From G963665925 sp963678925 (lineage in GTDB: Bacteria; Bacillota; Clostridia; Peptostreptococcales; Acidaminobacteraceae), in the NCBI GenBank assembly GCA_963678925.1, contig OY787533.1:3472001-3536000 (forward strand): a stretch of 64,000 bases of DNA. The letters are read 5' to 3'. Shown in pieces: positions 27,351 through 36,364 of the stretch. The position numbers were made by a program, and so were the translations under genes. The notes beneath the pieces are model-generated. The model searched no databases. It was not told the DNA's origin and was given only the letters and a program-made list of their open reading frames with translations. Each line of letters begins with the position of its first letter. Position 1 is the stretch's first letter.

Positions 27351-27481
27351 AGCTAACACAGCAGTTCCCAAAATGCCCCCTTTGTTTATACGAAGCTGCA
27401 TTTCTTATACTGGTTTATGGTGAAATATAGTATATGAATTATAAAAAGTGGGGCACTTCGGGAACTGTGGGAACGTTAACT
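27351..27481 (+). repeat. attC site 13 (main class)
   Basis: AGCTAACACAGCAGTTCCC pairs with GGGAACTGTGGGAAC, closed by GTTAACT. Spacer TATGGTGAAATATAGTATATG. Confidence 0.92.
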
Positions 27482-27985
27482 GAAACACTAGAAAGCTAAG
27501 AGTATAGAAAAATTGAAAAGGTTTTGAATTCCCGAAGTATGTCGGGAATATCTAAGAGAAAACGAAACTGGGCTATAATTCTATATAAATCCATAGGGTA
27601 TTATTACAGCACCTAAATGTATCTTGAACATAGATTGTCTAAATTGCATTAACCGAGGCTGTCAAATAAAAAAGCAAATGTGTTCAACTACAGCATCGAA
27701 ATGTAACTCGAGCAAAGATTGTCTGGATTGCATTATCAGGGGCTGTCTAATAAAAGCGAATGATTTCATCGCAGCATCGAAGTGTAATTTGAACATGGAT
27801 TGTCTAAATTGCATTAACTGAGGCTGTCGGATAAAAAGCAAATGGTTTAATTACAGTATCGAGATGTATTTCGAGCATGGATTGTCTCAATTACATTAGC
27901 TGGGGGCTATTTGAGGAAAAGCACTAAAAAACCAGAGACGATTCAACCGTTTTGGCTACTGAAAAAGTATATGGTTTTGTGCATC
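27482..27985 (+). repeat. ORF-less cassette with ~81-nt tandem repeats, copy 2
   Basis: Near-identical to the cassette at 8118: the same opening, hairpin ATTCCCGA/TCGGGAAT (27528-27549) and four repeat units (~27609-27925). Differences between copies include changes inside stems, such as AATGCA to AATGTA in unit 1, still paired through G-U. It is followed by a different attC class from copies 1 and 3. Confidence 0.75.
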
Positions 27986-28112
27986 AGTTAACACGACAAT
28001 TCCCAAAACGCGCCTGTGGAGACATAGGGGTTGAATTATATCAATTTGTGGTAAAATATAACATAAGAGTATATAAAAAGTGGGCGCATCGGGAATTGCG
28101 GGAACGTTAAAT
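27986..28112 (+). repeat. attC site 14 (main class, on repeat-cassette body)
   Basis: AGTTAACACGACAATTCCC pairs with GGGAATTGCGGGAAC, closed by GTTAAAT. Spacer GTGGTAAAATATAAC, nearly the same as site 19. The equivalent site after copies 1 and 3 belongs to the CAACTCCCGACATG class. Confidence 0.92.
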
Positions 28113-28451
28113 GCCATTGGCAGTTCGGGGAGTTTCTTTAGGCTACCACGTTATCCGAAATATGTCGGGAATACAGTTTCGTTTCATTAACTAAGTTAGA
28201 AGTGTGCATTGCCGACGCATTAAGCAATTTTCAAACTGACGATAAGCGTGAACAGTGAGCGCTTAAGGCACTCAGTAGTTTTGCTTTTTTACGGAAGTTA
28301 TTAAAGTCAAAGAGTTCATCACTTAAGCCTAGAAAGGCAAAACTACGTTTGGAAAATGGCAATAACGAAAATGTAATTTGGAACTATGCGTCTAAGTCAT
28401 ACCAATAATAGGGCATCTAAGAGAAAGAGGGACTGAGGGTTGCCAACAGGC
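28113..28451 (+). other. ORF-less cassette (GCCATTGGCAG type), copy 2
   Basis: It opens GCCATTGGCAG as at 21243, with an imperfect hairpin TTATCCGAAATATGTCGGGA at 28151. A later block, ATCTAAGAGAAAGAGGGACTG, resembles one in the 81-nt repeat cassettes. No frame with a start and ribosome site is seen on either strand. Confidence 0.6.
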
Positions 28452-28620
28452 AGTTAACACGACAATTCCCAAAATTGCGCAGTCACACCTTTTGCAAGGT
28501 GTGTGCAGAGTAAAAACACTAAGATGAACTTAGAAAACATGATTGGGTTTTGAAACTGAATAAAGCAAAAGTTGCGCCTTAAAAGCAGCGCAACATTCGG
28601 GAATTGCGAGAACGTTATGT
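28452..28620 (+). repeat. attC site 15 (long class)
   Basis: AGTTAACACGACAATTCCC pairs with GGGAATTGCGAGAAC, closed by GTTATGT. Shared inner blocks GCGCAGTCACACC and AAAGTTGCGCC. Confidence 0.87.
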
Positions 28621-28680
28621 GAAAGTTAAAACTTGAATCATATTGTACGAAAATACTAGTATGTAGAAAGAGTTGATTAT

Positions 28681-29577
28681 ATGATTCCATATAGAATCAG
28701 AACTCAAGTAAACTTAAAAAGAGATTTTATGGAATTTATTTCAAAGCAGATGATGAAGTGGGGCTTTCCTGCGGTTAAAGATGAACAGGAATATTGGTCT
28801 GCCATATATGAGTTTTATAATTTGCAGTTACGAATGATTGATTTGAGAAAAAGAGAAGTATTGGTTGCATCAGATTTTTTATGTCCCTCAAAATATGAAG
28901 ATGTTGTTGAAAATATTATAGAAAATCTAGAGAAAGGCACTAGCGTGTTCCCATATCTAAGCAAAAATATACTCGAATCTAATTATAATGATCCTTTATT
29001 AAACGATTGGGGTGTATATCATTTACACTTAGGTAAGAAAAAAGACAAGCATAATCCGAGATTTATAGAAAGGACTAAGGAATTACTTTTTTTACGTATA
29101 GACTCTGATAAAGCGTATTTAATAAATATATATAAGCATGGAGATTGGAGTAAAACGGAGATTCTAAAATCCATTTGTGCTAATTGGCCTGAAAGTATAG
29201 ATGAATATATTGTAGATAGTTGTTTTGAAGTATCGCCAAAAACTACAGAAGCAACGGTCAAACAAGCTAGAAAAAAGAATGCATTTGTACTTCACCAATC
29301 GGAGATTGGAAAAGTTTATCTTCCTTTTGGAGGTGGTGTTGCATCATCAGGTCATAATATTAATGGTGTAAAATACGCTGATTTACTACTTACAAATTTG
29401 GAACGTTTGGAAAAGACAATGATAGAAAATTCCTACTTGTTCGCTGATGCATTTATTAGAGAACAAAATATTGAATTAAGTGAGATTCGGTTAAAGTTAT
29501 TTATAGGTCAAAACGGAAGTGCGTACATTATGGAGTTGAATTCAAAAGAAATATTTGAAGTAGGTCCACTTATATAA
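28681..29577 (+). CDS. Unrecognised 298-residue protein
   Basis: Soluble, with no signal or membrane segment. Conspicuous stretches are LNDWGVYHLHLG, ERTKELLFLRI, AYLINIYKHGDWSKTEILKSI and a C-terminal glycine-rich PFGGGVASSGHNINGVKYAD. The HxHLG and YKHGDW histidines could be a metal or catalytic site. Such sequences recur in bacterial proteins of unknown function, but I cannot name the family. The ribosome site is weak (AGAGTTGATTAT before ATG). Sole gene of its cassette. Confidence 0.55.
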   Translation: MIPYRIRTQVNLKRDFMEFISKQMMKWGFPAVKDEQEYWSAIYEFYNLQLRMIDLRKREVLVASDFLCPSKYEDVVENIIENLEKGTSVFPYLSKNILESNYNDPLLNDWGVYHLHLGKKKDKHNPRFIERTKELLFLRIDSDKAYLINIYKHGDWSKTEILKSICANWPESIDEYIVDSCFEVSPKTTEATVKQARKKNAFVLHQSEIGKVYLPFGGGVASSGHNINGVKYADLLLTNLERLEKTMIENSYLFADAFIREQNIELSEIRLKLFIGQNGSAYIMELNSKEIFEVGPLI

Positions 29578-29593
29578 AACAGTTTTAACCATC

Positions 29594-29724
29594 ACATAAC
29601 ACAGCAGTTCCCAAAATGTCCCTTTGTTTATACGAAGTGGCATTTTTTACATTCGGTTTATGGTAAAATATAGTATATGAATCATAAAAAGTAGGACACT
29701 TCGGGAACTGTGGGAACGTTATGA
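29594..29724 (+). repeat. attC site 16 (main class)
   Basis: ACATAACACAGCAGTTCCC pairs with GGGAACTGTGGGAAC, closed by GTTATGA. Spacer TATGGTAAAATATAGTATATG. A compensatory change, TGTCCC with AGGACA, replaces the usual TGCCCC with GGGGCA. Confidence 0.92.
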
Positions 29725-29823
29725 GACAGATTTGACTCAGAGAAAACCATAATCCCAAGTTTGAACTTGAATACCTAATAAACGAATTATTTCCAACGAA
29801 ATTGTTAGTAAAAAGGAGGGCAA

Positions 29824-31845
29824 ATGATTAAGACAGACCTTCATATACATACTGTGAATAGTGTATCTGATCATGATTTTGTTTTTTCAATGGAAGTATT
29901 ATCTGAATATATTAATTCGCAATCGTTAGATTGTATAGCAATCACTAATCACAACATTTTTGACATGGAGCAATATTTAGAAATCAAAAATAATATAGAA
30001 ATAACGGTTTTTCCAGGTATTGAAATTGATCTTGGAAAAGGTCATTTACTACTAATTAGTTCCGAAGAAGAATTAAGTGACTTCAATGGACGCTGTCAAA
30101 AGGTATCCGATAGAATTGGTAGTGCAAATAACTCAATAAGTATTGAAGAGTTTAGAGAAATTTTTACTGATTTAGAAAAGTACATATTGATTCCCCACTT
30201 TGATAAGTCTCCTGAAATTGAGCCGCAAATACTTGAAGACTTAAAAGATTATATAAAATCTGGTGAAGTGTCAAGTTTAAAAAAATTCATTTATAGAAAG
30301 AAGAAAGACGATACATTGACTCCCGTTGTATTTAGCGATGCTCGCATGAAGGTTGGGTTAAACAAATTCCCAGTTAAGCAAACGTATCTTGCAACAGAAT
30401 CTACTGATTTCGCAGCAATTAAATATTGTCTAAGAGACAAAAATAAAGTTCACTTAGCTTATAAGGAAGATCATTTTCAAATATTTGATAATGGACAACA
30501 AATTTCATTAGGACTGAATGTAGTCTTTGGTGAAAGGTCATCAGGAAAAACAGTGTTTCTTGATTCAATAATGGAGCAAGTAGATAATGTTAAGTATATC
30601 AAGCAATTTCAGCTGTTGGAAAGAGATGAAGAAGCGAGTAAAAAAGCATTTACCGATATGTTGAGCGCTGATCAAAACTCAATAGCACGAGAGTATCTTT
30701 ATGAATTTGAAAGAGTAATCAATGATGTAAATGATATAGACCTTAAGAGTAATGATGATCAATTGTCGCTTTTCTTGGAAAGTTTGATGAAAGCTGCTTC
30801 AGAGAAGGAGAATGAGGATTCATTTTCAAAGCCAGTATTATTCAGAGAAAACCAGTTTTCACTAGAGAAACTAGAAAGTCTTGAAGGTCTAATATCATCA
30901 GTAGAAGTACTAATAACAAATACAGAATATAAGGAAGTAATTGACAGGCATATTGACCAAATCAAACTTAAAAGTCTAGTTAGTGAATTGATTGAAACGT
31001 ATAGAGCTAAGTATGAAAAGAATCTTATGAAGCATTGGGTTAATGATGTCATACTATCAACTAAGAATGGTCTCGTAAGCAGATCAGCAGCAACTGTAAT
31101 TGAGGATTTTAGCTTAGAGAAATACATCATAGAAAAAGACTCGATTAGACAGTTTGAAGAAATTGTTAATCTACTGAAGGTGCCAAGACGTATCGCTTCA
31201 AATGACATCCAAGGTTTCAAAATGGTTGCTGATACCTCAATATTTAATAGAGCAGGAGAATTGAAAGGGATATTAGGTAAAAGAGAATCTTCGTTTTCAG
31301 CTGCATTTGGTAAATATGAAAATCCATATGAGTATTTACAAGAGTTAAAATCAATTAGCTTATTGCCAGTTACCGAAATACACAAATATTTTGTGAATAT
31401 TAAGTATAAGATACTCAATAAGCATGGACTAGGAGTATCGGGTGGAGAAAGGTCAGAGTTCAACTTATTGAGAGAAATTAGAAATGCACTACAGTATGAC
31501 TTGCTACTTATTGATGAACCTGAGTCCTCATTCGACAACCTATTTCTAAAAAATAGTGTAAACAAACTGCTAAAAGAAATTTCAGAAAAAATACCAGTAG
31601 TTATTGTTACGCATAATAGTACAATTGGAGCTTCAATTCAGCCCAACTTCCTAATACATACGAAAAGAGAAATTATAGAAAAGACTCCAGTTTTCAAAGT
31701 TTTTAGTGGTCTACCTACTGATAAAGAACTGGTAACTGTGGATGGTGAAACTATTATGAATTATAGCTCACTTATTGATAGCCTTGAGGCAGGAGAAAAG
31801 CCATATACAGATAGGAGAAATACATATGAAACACTTAAGAGTTGA
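29824..31845 (+). CDS. PHP phosphoesterase-ATPase protein (TrlF/Ppl-like, short form)
   Basis: A 673-residue protein. The PHP domain at the N-terminus has KTDLHIHT (residues 3-10), IAITNHN and VFPGIEIDLGKGHLL. The ATPase part has Walker A GERSSGKT (~235), signature GVSGGERSEFN (~538), Walker B LLLIDEPESSFD (~560) and VIVTHNST. It is shorter than the 13500 relative mainly in the coiled-coil middle. RBS AAAAGGAGGG. A 100-residue gene overlaps its 3' end by 20 nt in another frame, so the two are coupled; that partner is absent from the 13500 cassette. Confidence 0.78.
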   Translation: MIKTDLHIHTVNSVSDHDFVFSMEVLSEYINSQSLDCIAITNHNIFDMEQYLEIKNNIEITVFPGIEIDLGKGHLLLISSEEELSDFNGRCQKVSDRIGSANNSISIEEFREIFTDLEKYILIPHFDKSPEIEPQILEDLKDYIKSGEVSSLKKFIYRKKKDDTLTPVVFSDARMKVGLNKFPVKQTYLATESTDFAAIKYCLRDKNKVHLAYKEDHFQIFDNGQQISLGLNVVFGERSSGKTVFLDSIMEQVDNVKYIKQFQLLERDEEASKKAFTDMLSADQNSIAREYLYEFERVINDVNDIDLKSNDDQLSLFLESLMKAASEKENEDSFSKPVLFRENQFSLEKLESLEGLISSVEVLITNTEYKEVIDRHIDQIKLKSLVSELIETYRAKYEKNLMKHWVNDVILSTKNGLVSRSAATVIEDFSLEKYIIEKDSIRQFEEIVNLLKVPRRIASNDIQGFKMVADTSIFNRAGELKGILGKRESSFSAAFGKYENPYEYLQELKSISLLPVTEIHKYFVNIKYKILNKHGLGVSGGERSEFNLLREIRNALQYDLLLIDEPESSFDNLFLKNSVNKLLKEISEKIPVVIVTHNSTIGASIQPNFLIHTKREIIEKTPVFKVFSGLPTDKELVTVDGETIMNYSSLIDSLEAGEKPYTDRRNTYETLKS

Positions 31846-32128
31846 GTCTGGAAAAGGACAATATCGTGTAATCAATGATGAGTGGATTTCTGTTGATAAA
31901 TTAGATAAAGATGCATTACTTAAGCTTGCTTACTTAGCTCTTGAAGATGAGTTCGATATGGATGAATACTCAGAAGAAACAATAAAAAATCCTGCACATC
32001 AAATCATTTATAAAAATATCTATGATAAGTTATTACAGCTTTCTGAGAACAAAGATAGGTTCAAAGACGAAAGTAGTCAAAGATATAAGAAAGCATATGA
32101 CAAGTATTCTCAAGAAGTAGATGAGTAA
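31826..32128 (+). CDS. 100-residue partner of the PHP-ATPase
   Basis: ATG 31826 with AGGAGAAAT upstream, inside the end of the PHP-ATPase gene. Acidic, helical (MKHLRVESGKGQYRVINDEWISVDKLDKDALLKLAYLALEDEFDMDEYSEE...). No family recognised. Overlap and shared cassette indicate a complex or regulator. A longer frame from 31775 has no ribosome site. Confidence 0.65.
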   Translation: MKHLRVESGKGQYRVINDEWISVDKLDKDALLKLAYLALEDEFDMDEYSEETIKNPAHQIIYKNIYDKLLQLSENKDRFKDESSQRYKKAYDKYSQEVDE

Positions 32129-32179
32129 AGCAATGAAAAATTCGTACAAATTTTCATGGTTGTAAACGTCAAAACCATC

Positions 32180-32309
32180 TCATAACACAGCAATTCCCAA
32201 AATGCCCCTTTGGTAACAGAGGGGTATTTCTGTGCCATGTTTATGGTAGAATATAACATAAGAGTAAGAACGAGCACGGGGCACATCGGGAATTGTGGGA
32301 ACGTTATGC
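32180..32309 (+). repeat. attC site 17 (main class)
   Basis: TCATAACACAGCAATTCCC pairs with GGGAATTGTGGGAAC, closed by GTTATGC. Spacer CCCCTTTGGTAACAGAGGGG hairpin and TATGGTAGAATATAAC; like site 18. Confidence 0.92.
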
Positions 32310-32334
32310 GTAATGAAAATAAGGAGTGACTGGA

Positions 32335-33525
32335 ATGGAATATTTTAAAAGTGATATTAATTTTGAAAATAAAGATTTGTTTTCAAGGAAGGATATTGCT
32401 GAAAACTTGATTAAAGTGTTTGATGAAACTAAAGTCCCAATGACAATCGCTATAGATTCCTATTGGGGATCAGGTAAATCAACATTTATAGAAATGTGGA
32501 GAAACCTACTATCAGAAAAGAAATTTGGAAGTATTTACTTGGATGCTTGGGAAAATGATTATTATGTTGACCCGATTGTGCCAATAGTAGGTGTATTAGA
32601 AGAGTTTTTGGAAGTAAATAATGCGAATAGTGATGATTTAAAGAACGCTATGAAAATAATAGTTTATGAAATTATTAAATCTTTTTCAAAGGTTGTAGAT
32701 TTAGAGAAAATTGAGGAATCCTTAAAATCAGAAATTAGAATGAACGCTGCTACTTATAATGATTTAAAAAATCAGAAGGAGAGTATTAAAAATGCTTTAG
32801 CAAAATTAAGTGAGGATAAAAAAGTGTACTTCTTTATAGATGAATTGGATAGATGTAAACCGAGTTTCTCAATAGCTTTGTTAGAAAGGTTGAAACATTA
32901 TCTTGATGTACCTAATTTTGTTTTTGTGTTTGCTGTGGATTTGTCACAATTAGGTGCATCTGTGAAGACATTATATGGGCAAATTGATACTACAATGTAC
33001 TTTCGAAAATTTTTTGATTTCACTTTCAACTTACCAGCACCAAGTAAGGAGAAGTATTTTGAGTACCTGTTTACTTCTAATGGAATAGATACTCCATTTA
33101 GAGAAAATTATATCTATTATACATGGAGAATTATTGAGCACCATCCTGAAGTTGGACTGAGAGAGTGTGAGAAAATATACAATATTATTCGTGTATGTAA
33201 TTCATCAATAATAAAAATATCAGGAAATGAATACTTGTTTCCAATTTTAATAGTACTAAAAGTTATTGATCCTAAAAGCTATAAATTGCTTTTGAATAAA
33301 GAAAAGGACATTGACTCAGAGAATTTTGGAAAATGGAATTTAGATTCTGTTTATGATTCAAACTATGAACATGTAAAAAAAATGATTCGTGGTTATGGTC
33401 CGGTAAAAATTGAAGTTAGAAGACAAAACTTGCAGGAGGATTTCAATCAAAGCGGATACAATGCAGGAGCTGTAGGACTATTAAATTATGCCAATGAAGT
33501 ATTGGAGTTTGAAAACTTATTTTAA
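32335..33525 (+). CDS. KAP-family P-loop NTPase
   Basis: About 396 residues. Walker A in AIDSYWGSGKSTFIEMW (~residues 36-52) and Walker B in KVYFFIDELDRCKPS, with the KAP hallmark D-E-L-D-R-C and following FAVDLSQL. No transmembrane insertion is evident in the P-loop domain, unlike many KAP proteins. KAP NTPases occur as stand-alone phage-defence proteins; that role is inferred. ATG 32335 lies 8 bp after AAGGAG, better than GTG 32326. Sole gene of its cassette. Confidence 0.85.
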   Translation: MEYFKSDINFENKDLFSRKDIAENLIKVFDETKVPMTIAIDSYWGSGKSTFIEMWRNLLSEKKFGSIYLDAWENDYYVDPIVPIVGVLEEFLEVNNANSDDLKNAMKIIVYEIIKSFSKVVDLEKIEESLKSEIRMNAATYNDLKNQKESIKNALAKLSEDKKVYFFIDELDRCKPSFSIALLERLKHYLDVPNFVFVFAVDLSQLGASVKTLYGQIDTTMYFRKFFDFTFNLPAPSKEKYFEYLFTSNGIDTPFRENYIYYTWRIIEHHPEVGLRECEKIYNIIRVCNSSIIKISGNEYLFPILIVLKVIDPKSYKLLLNKEKDIDSENFGKWNLDSVYDSNYEHVKKMIRGYGPVKIEVRRQNLQEDFNQSGYNAGAVGLLNYANEVLEFENLF

Positions 33526-33529
33526 CTAC

Positions 33530-33659
33530 GCATAACACAGCAATTCCCAAAATGCCCCTTTGGTAACAGAGGGGCTGATTTATATCTACAATATGGTAGA
33601 ATATAACATAGAAGTAATAAAGAGTTGGGGGCACATCGGGAATTGTGGGAACGTTATAG
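33530..33659 (+). repeat. attC site 18 (main class)
   Basis: GCATAACACAGCAATTCCC pairs with GGGAATTGTGGGAAC, closed by GTTATAG. Spacer TATGGTAGAATATAAC. Confidence 0.92.
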
Positions 33660-33695
33660 GACATTCAATTTTAAGATTTGAGGAGGAGAATAAGT

Positions 33696-35513
33696 ATGGA
33701 GAAACCATTAGATGAATTGATAGTTGAAAAATTTATTGAAAAATCATTAGATTCAATATTACCTCACTTCAAAAAAATTGGGGACGAAGTAAGACAAGTA
33801 TTTAATAATCAAATATATACATATGTAGATAGACAATATAAAAAGAACACGAATGTAAAAACTTTACTACATCGTACTGAAGAGGTTAACCTGTTTGAGG
33901 TATACTATCCACTTAAAATTATTAAGTCGAGTGGTAGACGCAAGATTGCAGAATTAGAGTCAGTTTTCAACAAATCTAATTGTGTGACTATTATTGGAGA
34001 TGCTGGTAGTGGTAAGAGCACATTGTTTAAATACTTATTTGCAAAAGCTGTACAGACGACAAATGATATCCCTATTTTTATAGAATTAAGAAAATTTAAT
34101 TCGTTAGATAAAAGTTTAATAGGTTTAATTGAAGAAATAATATTTGGAAATTCAATTTGCACAAATATGAATATTCTAGAGAGAATGCTTAAAGAAGGAA
34201 AATTTATTTTCTTTTTAGATGGATTTGATGAATTAAACTCAGAAAAGAAAAGCAGAATAGTTAATGAAATAATGGACTTTACAACAATTCACAAAAGAAA
34301 CAAATATATACTCTCTACAAGACCATTCTCAAATATTGAGATGCTTCCTATGTTTAGCAATTTTACAGTGGCTCCATTGGTAAAAGCAGATTACGAAGAG
34401 TTTATTAAACAACAAGCCCCTAGAGAATTAGCTGATAGCATTATTGAATCCATTAATGAAGCACAAAATCAGAATTTGACAAACTTCTTCAAGAATCCAT
34501 TATTATTTACACTATATATTTTAACTTTTCAATCCTATCCCAAAATACCAAAAACAAAGAGTACATTCTATCAACGTGTTATAGATGTTTTAATAACAGA
34601 ACATGATAGTCTTTCTAAACTTGGATATACGAGAGAATGGTGTACTGGACTTAATCATGATGAGTATATAACAACACTTAGAATATTTAGCTTTTTATCA
34701 TATTTTGAGGGACAATATAATTTTTCAAAAGATTATATCTATGAGACTACAAGTAAATTAAGCAAGATGGATCTTATTCCAAAATTTAGTTCAAATGATT
34801 TTTTGTATGATATGTCTGTAAATCTAGCACTTTGGATTGAAGATGCTGGTTTTTACAGTTTTACTCATAGATCAATTCAAGAATATTTTGCTGCTTTATA
34901 TGTTAAAAGCTTTTCTTCAGAAAAAAAGAGTGCAGTATATGGAAGAATTATTAAAGCTTTTGACACTACTCATTACAGAGAATCTAACAATTTCTTATCC
35001 ATTTGTGAAGAAATCGACGAGATAGATTTTTACAAATATCTTGTAATGCCAATACTCCGAAATATAAGAGAACAGATATATGATTCAGATATTTTAGTGT
35101 ATGGTACGAATGCGCTTGCATATTATTTTGGGAAATATCGATTTAGGCTAATAGATGGAGAAATTGATTTCAATTCATTAGCATCAAATATCAATAATCT
35201 TGAATCCTATATTACACGTAAATTCCAATCTAAGTTGATTAGCTGTTTCGAAGAAGTAATGGAATCAGTTGCATTTTCTGAAGCGGTTGTAGATGGGAAA
35301 ATAGAAGTCGAAAAAGTTGAAAATGGATTGAATTCATATATATACGACTTAAATAAAAACTTAGAAAAAGATATTTCCAAACATTTATTAACAGACCAAT
35401 TGCTTATAAAGATGCAAGCGGCGATCAATCACTTTGAACAACTAATGAAAAATACAGAACAAAAAATTCTTAGATATGATAGTCGAGCAGAAGATATTTT
35501 GGATATGATATAA
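33696..35513 (+). CDS. NACHT-domain NTPase (STAND protein)
   Basis: About 605 residues. A ~95-residue helical N-terminus precedes NACHT motifs: Walker A IIGDAGSGKSTLFKYLF (~100), IPIFIELRKF, Walker B FIFFLDGFDELNSEKK (~170), STRPF sensor 1 and FSFTHRSIQEYFAALYV in the winged-helix region. The C-terminal ~200 residues are helical without clear repeats. Bacterial NACHT proteins of this size protect against phage; the ligand-sensing part would be the C-terminus. ATG 33696 follows GAGGAGGAG. Sole gene of its cassette. Confidence 0.85.
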   Translation: MEKPLDELIVEKFIEKSLDSILPHFKKIGDEVRQVFNNQIYTYVDRQYKKNTNVKTLLHRTEEVNLFEVYYPLKIIKSSGRRKIAELESVFNKSNCVTIIGDAGSGKSTLFKYLFAKAVQTTNDIPIFIELRKFNSLDKSLIGLIEEIIFGNSICTNMNILERMLKEGKFIFFLDGFDELNSEKKSRIVNEIMDFTTIHKRNKYILSTRPFSNIEMLPMFSNFTVAPLVKADYEEFIKQQAPRELADSIIESINEAQNQNLTNFFKNPLLFTLYILTFQSYPKIPKTKSTFYQRVIDVLITEHDSLSKLGYTREWCTGLNHDEYITTLRIFSFLSYFEGQYNFSKDYIYETTSKLSKMDLIPKFSSNDFLYDMSVNLALWIEDAGFYSFTHRSIQEYFAALYVKSFSSEKKSAVYGRIIKAFDTTHYRESNNFLSICEEIDEIDFYKYLVMPILRNIREQIYDSDILVYGTNALAYYFGKYRFRLIDGEIDFNSLASNINNLESYITRKFQSKLISCFEEVMESVAFSEAVVDGKIEVEKVENGLNSYIYDLNKNLEKDISKHLLTDQLLIKMQAAINHFEQLMKNTEQKILRYDSRAEDILDMI

Positions 35514-35524
35514 AATTGAACGTC

Positions 35525-35652
35525 CTATAACACGACAATTCCCAAAACGCCCCTGTGGAGACATAGGGGTTGAATTATAACAATTTGTGGTAAAATATAA
35601 CATAAGAGTATATAAAAAGTGGGGCGCATCGGGAATTGCGGGAACGTTATGT
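35525..35652 (+). repeat. attC site 19 (main class)
   Basis: CTATAACACGACAATTCCC pairs with GGGAATTGCGGGAAC, closed by GTTATGT. Spacer GTGGTAAAATATAAC. Confidence 0.92.
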
Positions 35653-35731
35653 GTCATATTTCCGTAGAAAAATTGCAATAGAGACTCGAAAGTTGAAATA
35701 TAGTATAATGGAGTAAAGAGAGGTGAACAGA

Positions 35732-35929
35732 ATGAATACTGCAAAAGAGTATGTTCATAAACTAATAGATGAAATGTCTGAAATGGAATTGCCAGAAGTG
35801 ATTGATTTTATCGAATATCTAAGGGCAAAAAAATCAAAAGAAGACTATACAGATTTACAAGAAGCAAGTCAATCAAGTATGTCATTCTGGGATAATGATA
35901 TTGATGATGAGGTGTGGAATGGACTATAA
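35732..35929 (+). CDS. Small antitoxin (DUF2281-like)
   Basis: 65 residues: MNTAKEYVHKLIDEMSEMELPEVIDFIEYLRAKKSKE then an acidic tail ending SFWDNDIDDEVWNGL. The LPEVIDFIEYL(R/K) segment is typical of DUF2281-like antitoxins. ATG 35732 is 8-9 bp after AGAGGTG. It overlaps the PemK-type toxin gene by 11 nt. Confidence 0.75.
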   Translation: MNTAKEYVHKLIDEMSEMELPEVIDFIEYLRAKKSKEDYTDLQEASQSSMSFWDNDIDDEVWNGL

Positions 35930-36260
35930 ACAAGGTGATATTTTATTAATTCCTGTCCCATTTTCAGATTTGACTTCAAAAAAGAAAAGACCAGTATTGG
36001 TTTTATCAAATAATGAATATAATAAACGAACGGAAGATTTAATTGTAGCAGCAGTAACATCGAATATAAGAGGTGTGAAAACGGAAGTTGTACTTGATAG
36101 TGAGAATATGACTGAAGGGAACTTGCCTAAGATATCATGTATAAGACCAGACAAAATTTATACTCTTTCAAAGGGGATTATTGTTAAGAAATACGGAACA
36201 GTAGATGCCACTAAGGTTATGGAAGTTAAAATAAGATTGATGGAACTTCTAAACAATTAA
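35919..36260 (+). CDS. PemK/MazF-family toxin
   Basis: 113 residues: YKQGDILLIPVPFSDLTSKKKRPVLVLSNNEYN, AAVTSNIRG and PKISCIRPDKIYTLSKGII, the usual MazF/PemK endoribonuclease pattern. The start at ATG 35919, inside the antitoxin gene, follows GAGGTG; an earlier ATG at 35895 is rejected. It differs strongly from the reversed MazF at 19139. Confidence 0.87.
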   Translation: MDYKQGDILLIPVPFSDLTSKKKRPVLVLSNNEYNKRTEDLIVAAVTSNIRGVKTEVVLDSENMTEGNLPKISCIRPDKIYTLSKGIIVKKYGTVDATKVMEVKIRLMELLNN

Positions 36261-36364
36261 GCTGATATGATTAAAAAATCAGTTGCTTGAAAACGGAAAA
36301 TACAACACATAACATAGCAGTTCCCAAAATGCCCCTTTGTTTATACGAAGTGGCATTTCTTATA

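Noticed and set aside
30759..31565. Minus-strand frame of 268 codons
   Set aside because: Antisense shadow of the PHP-ATPase gene.
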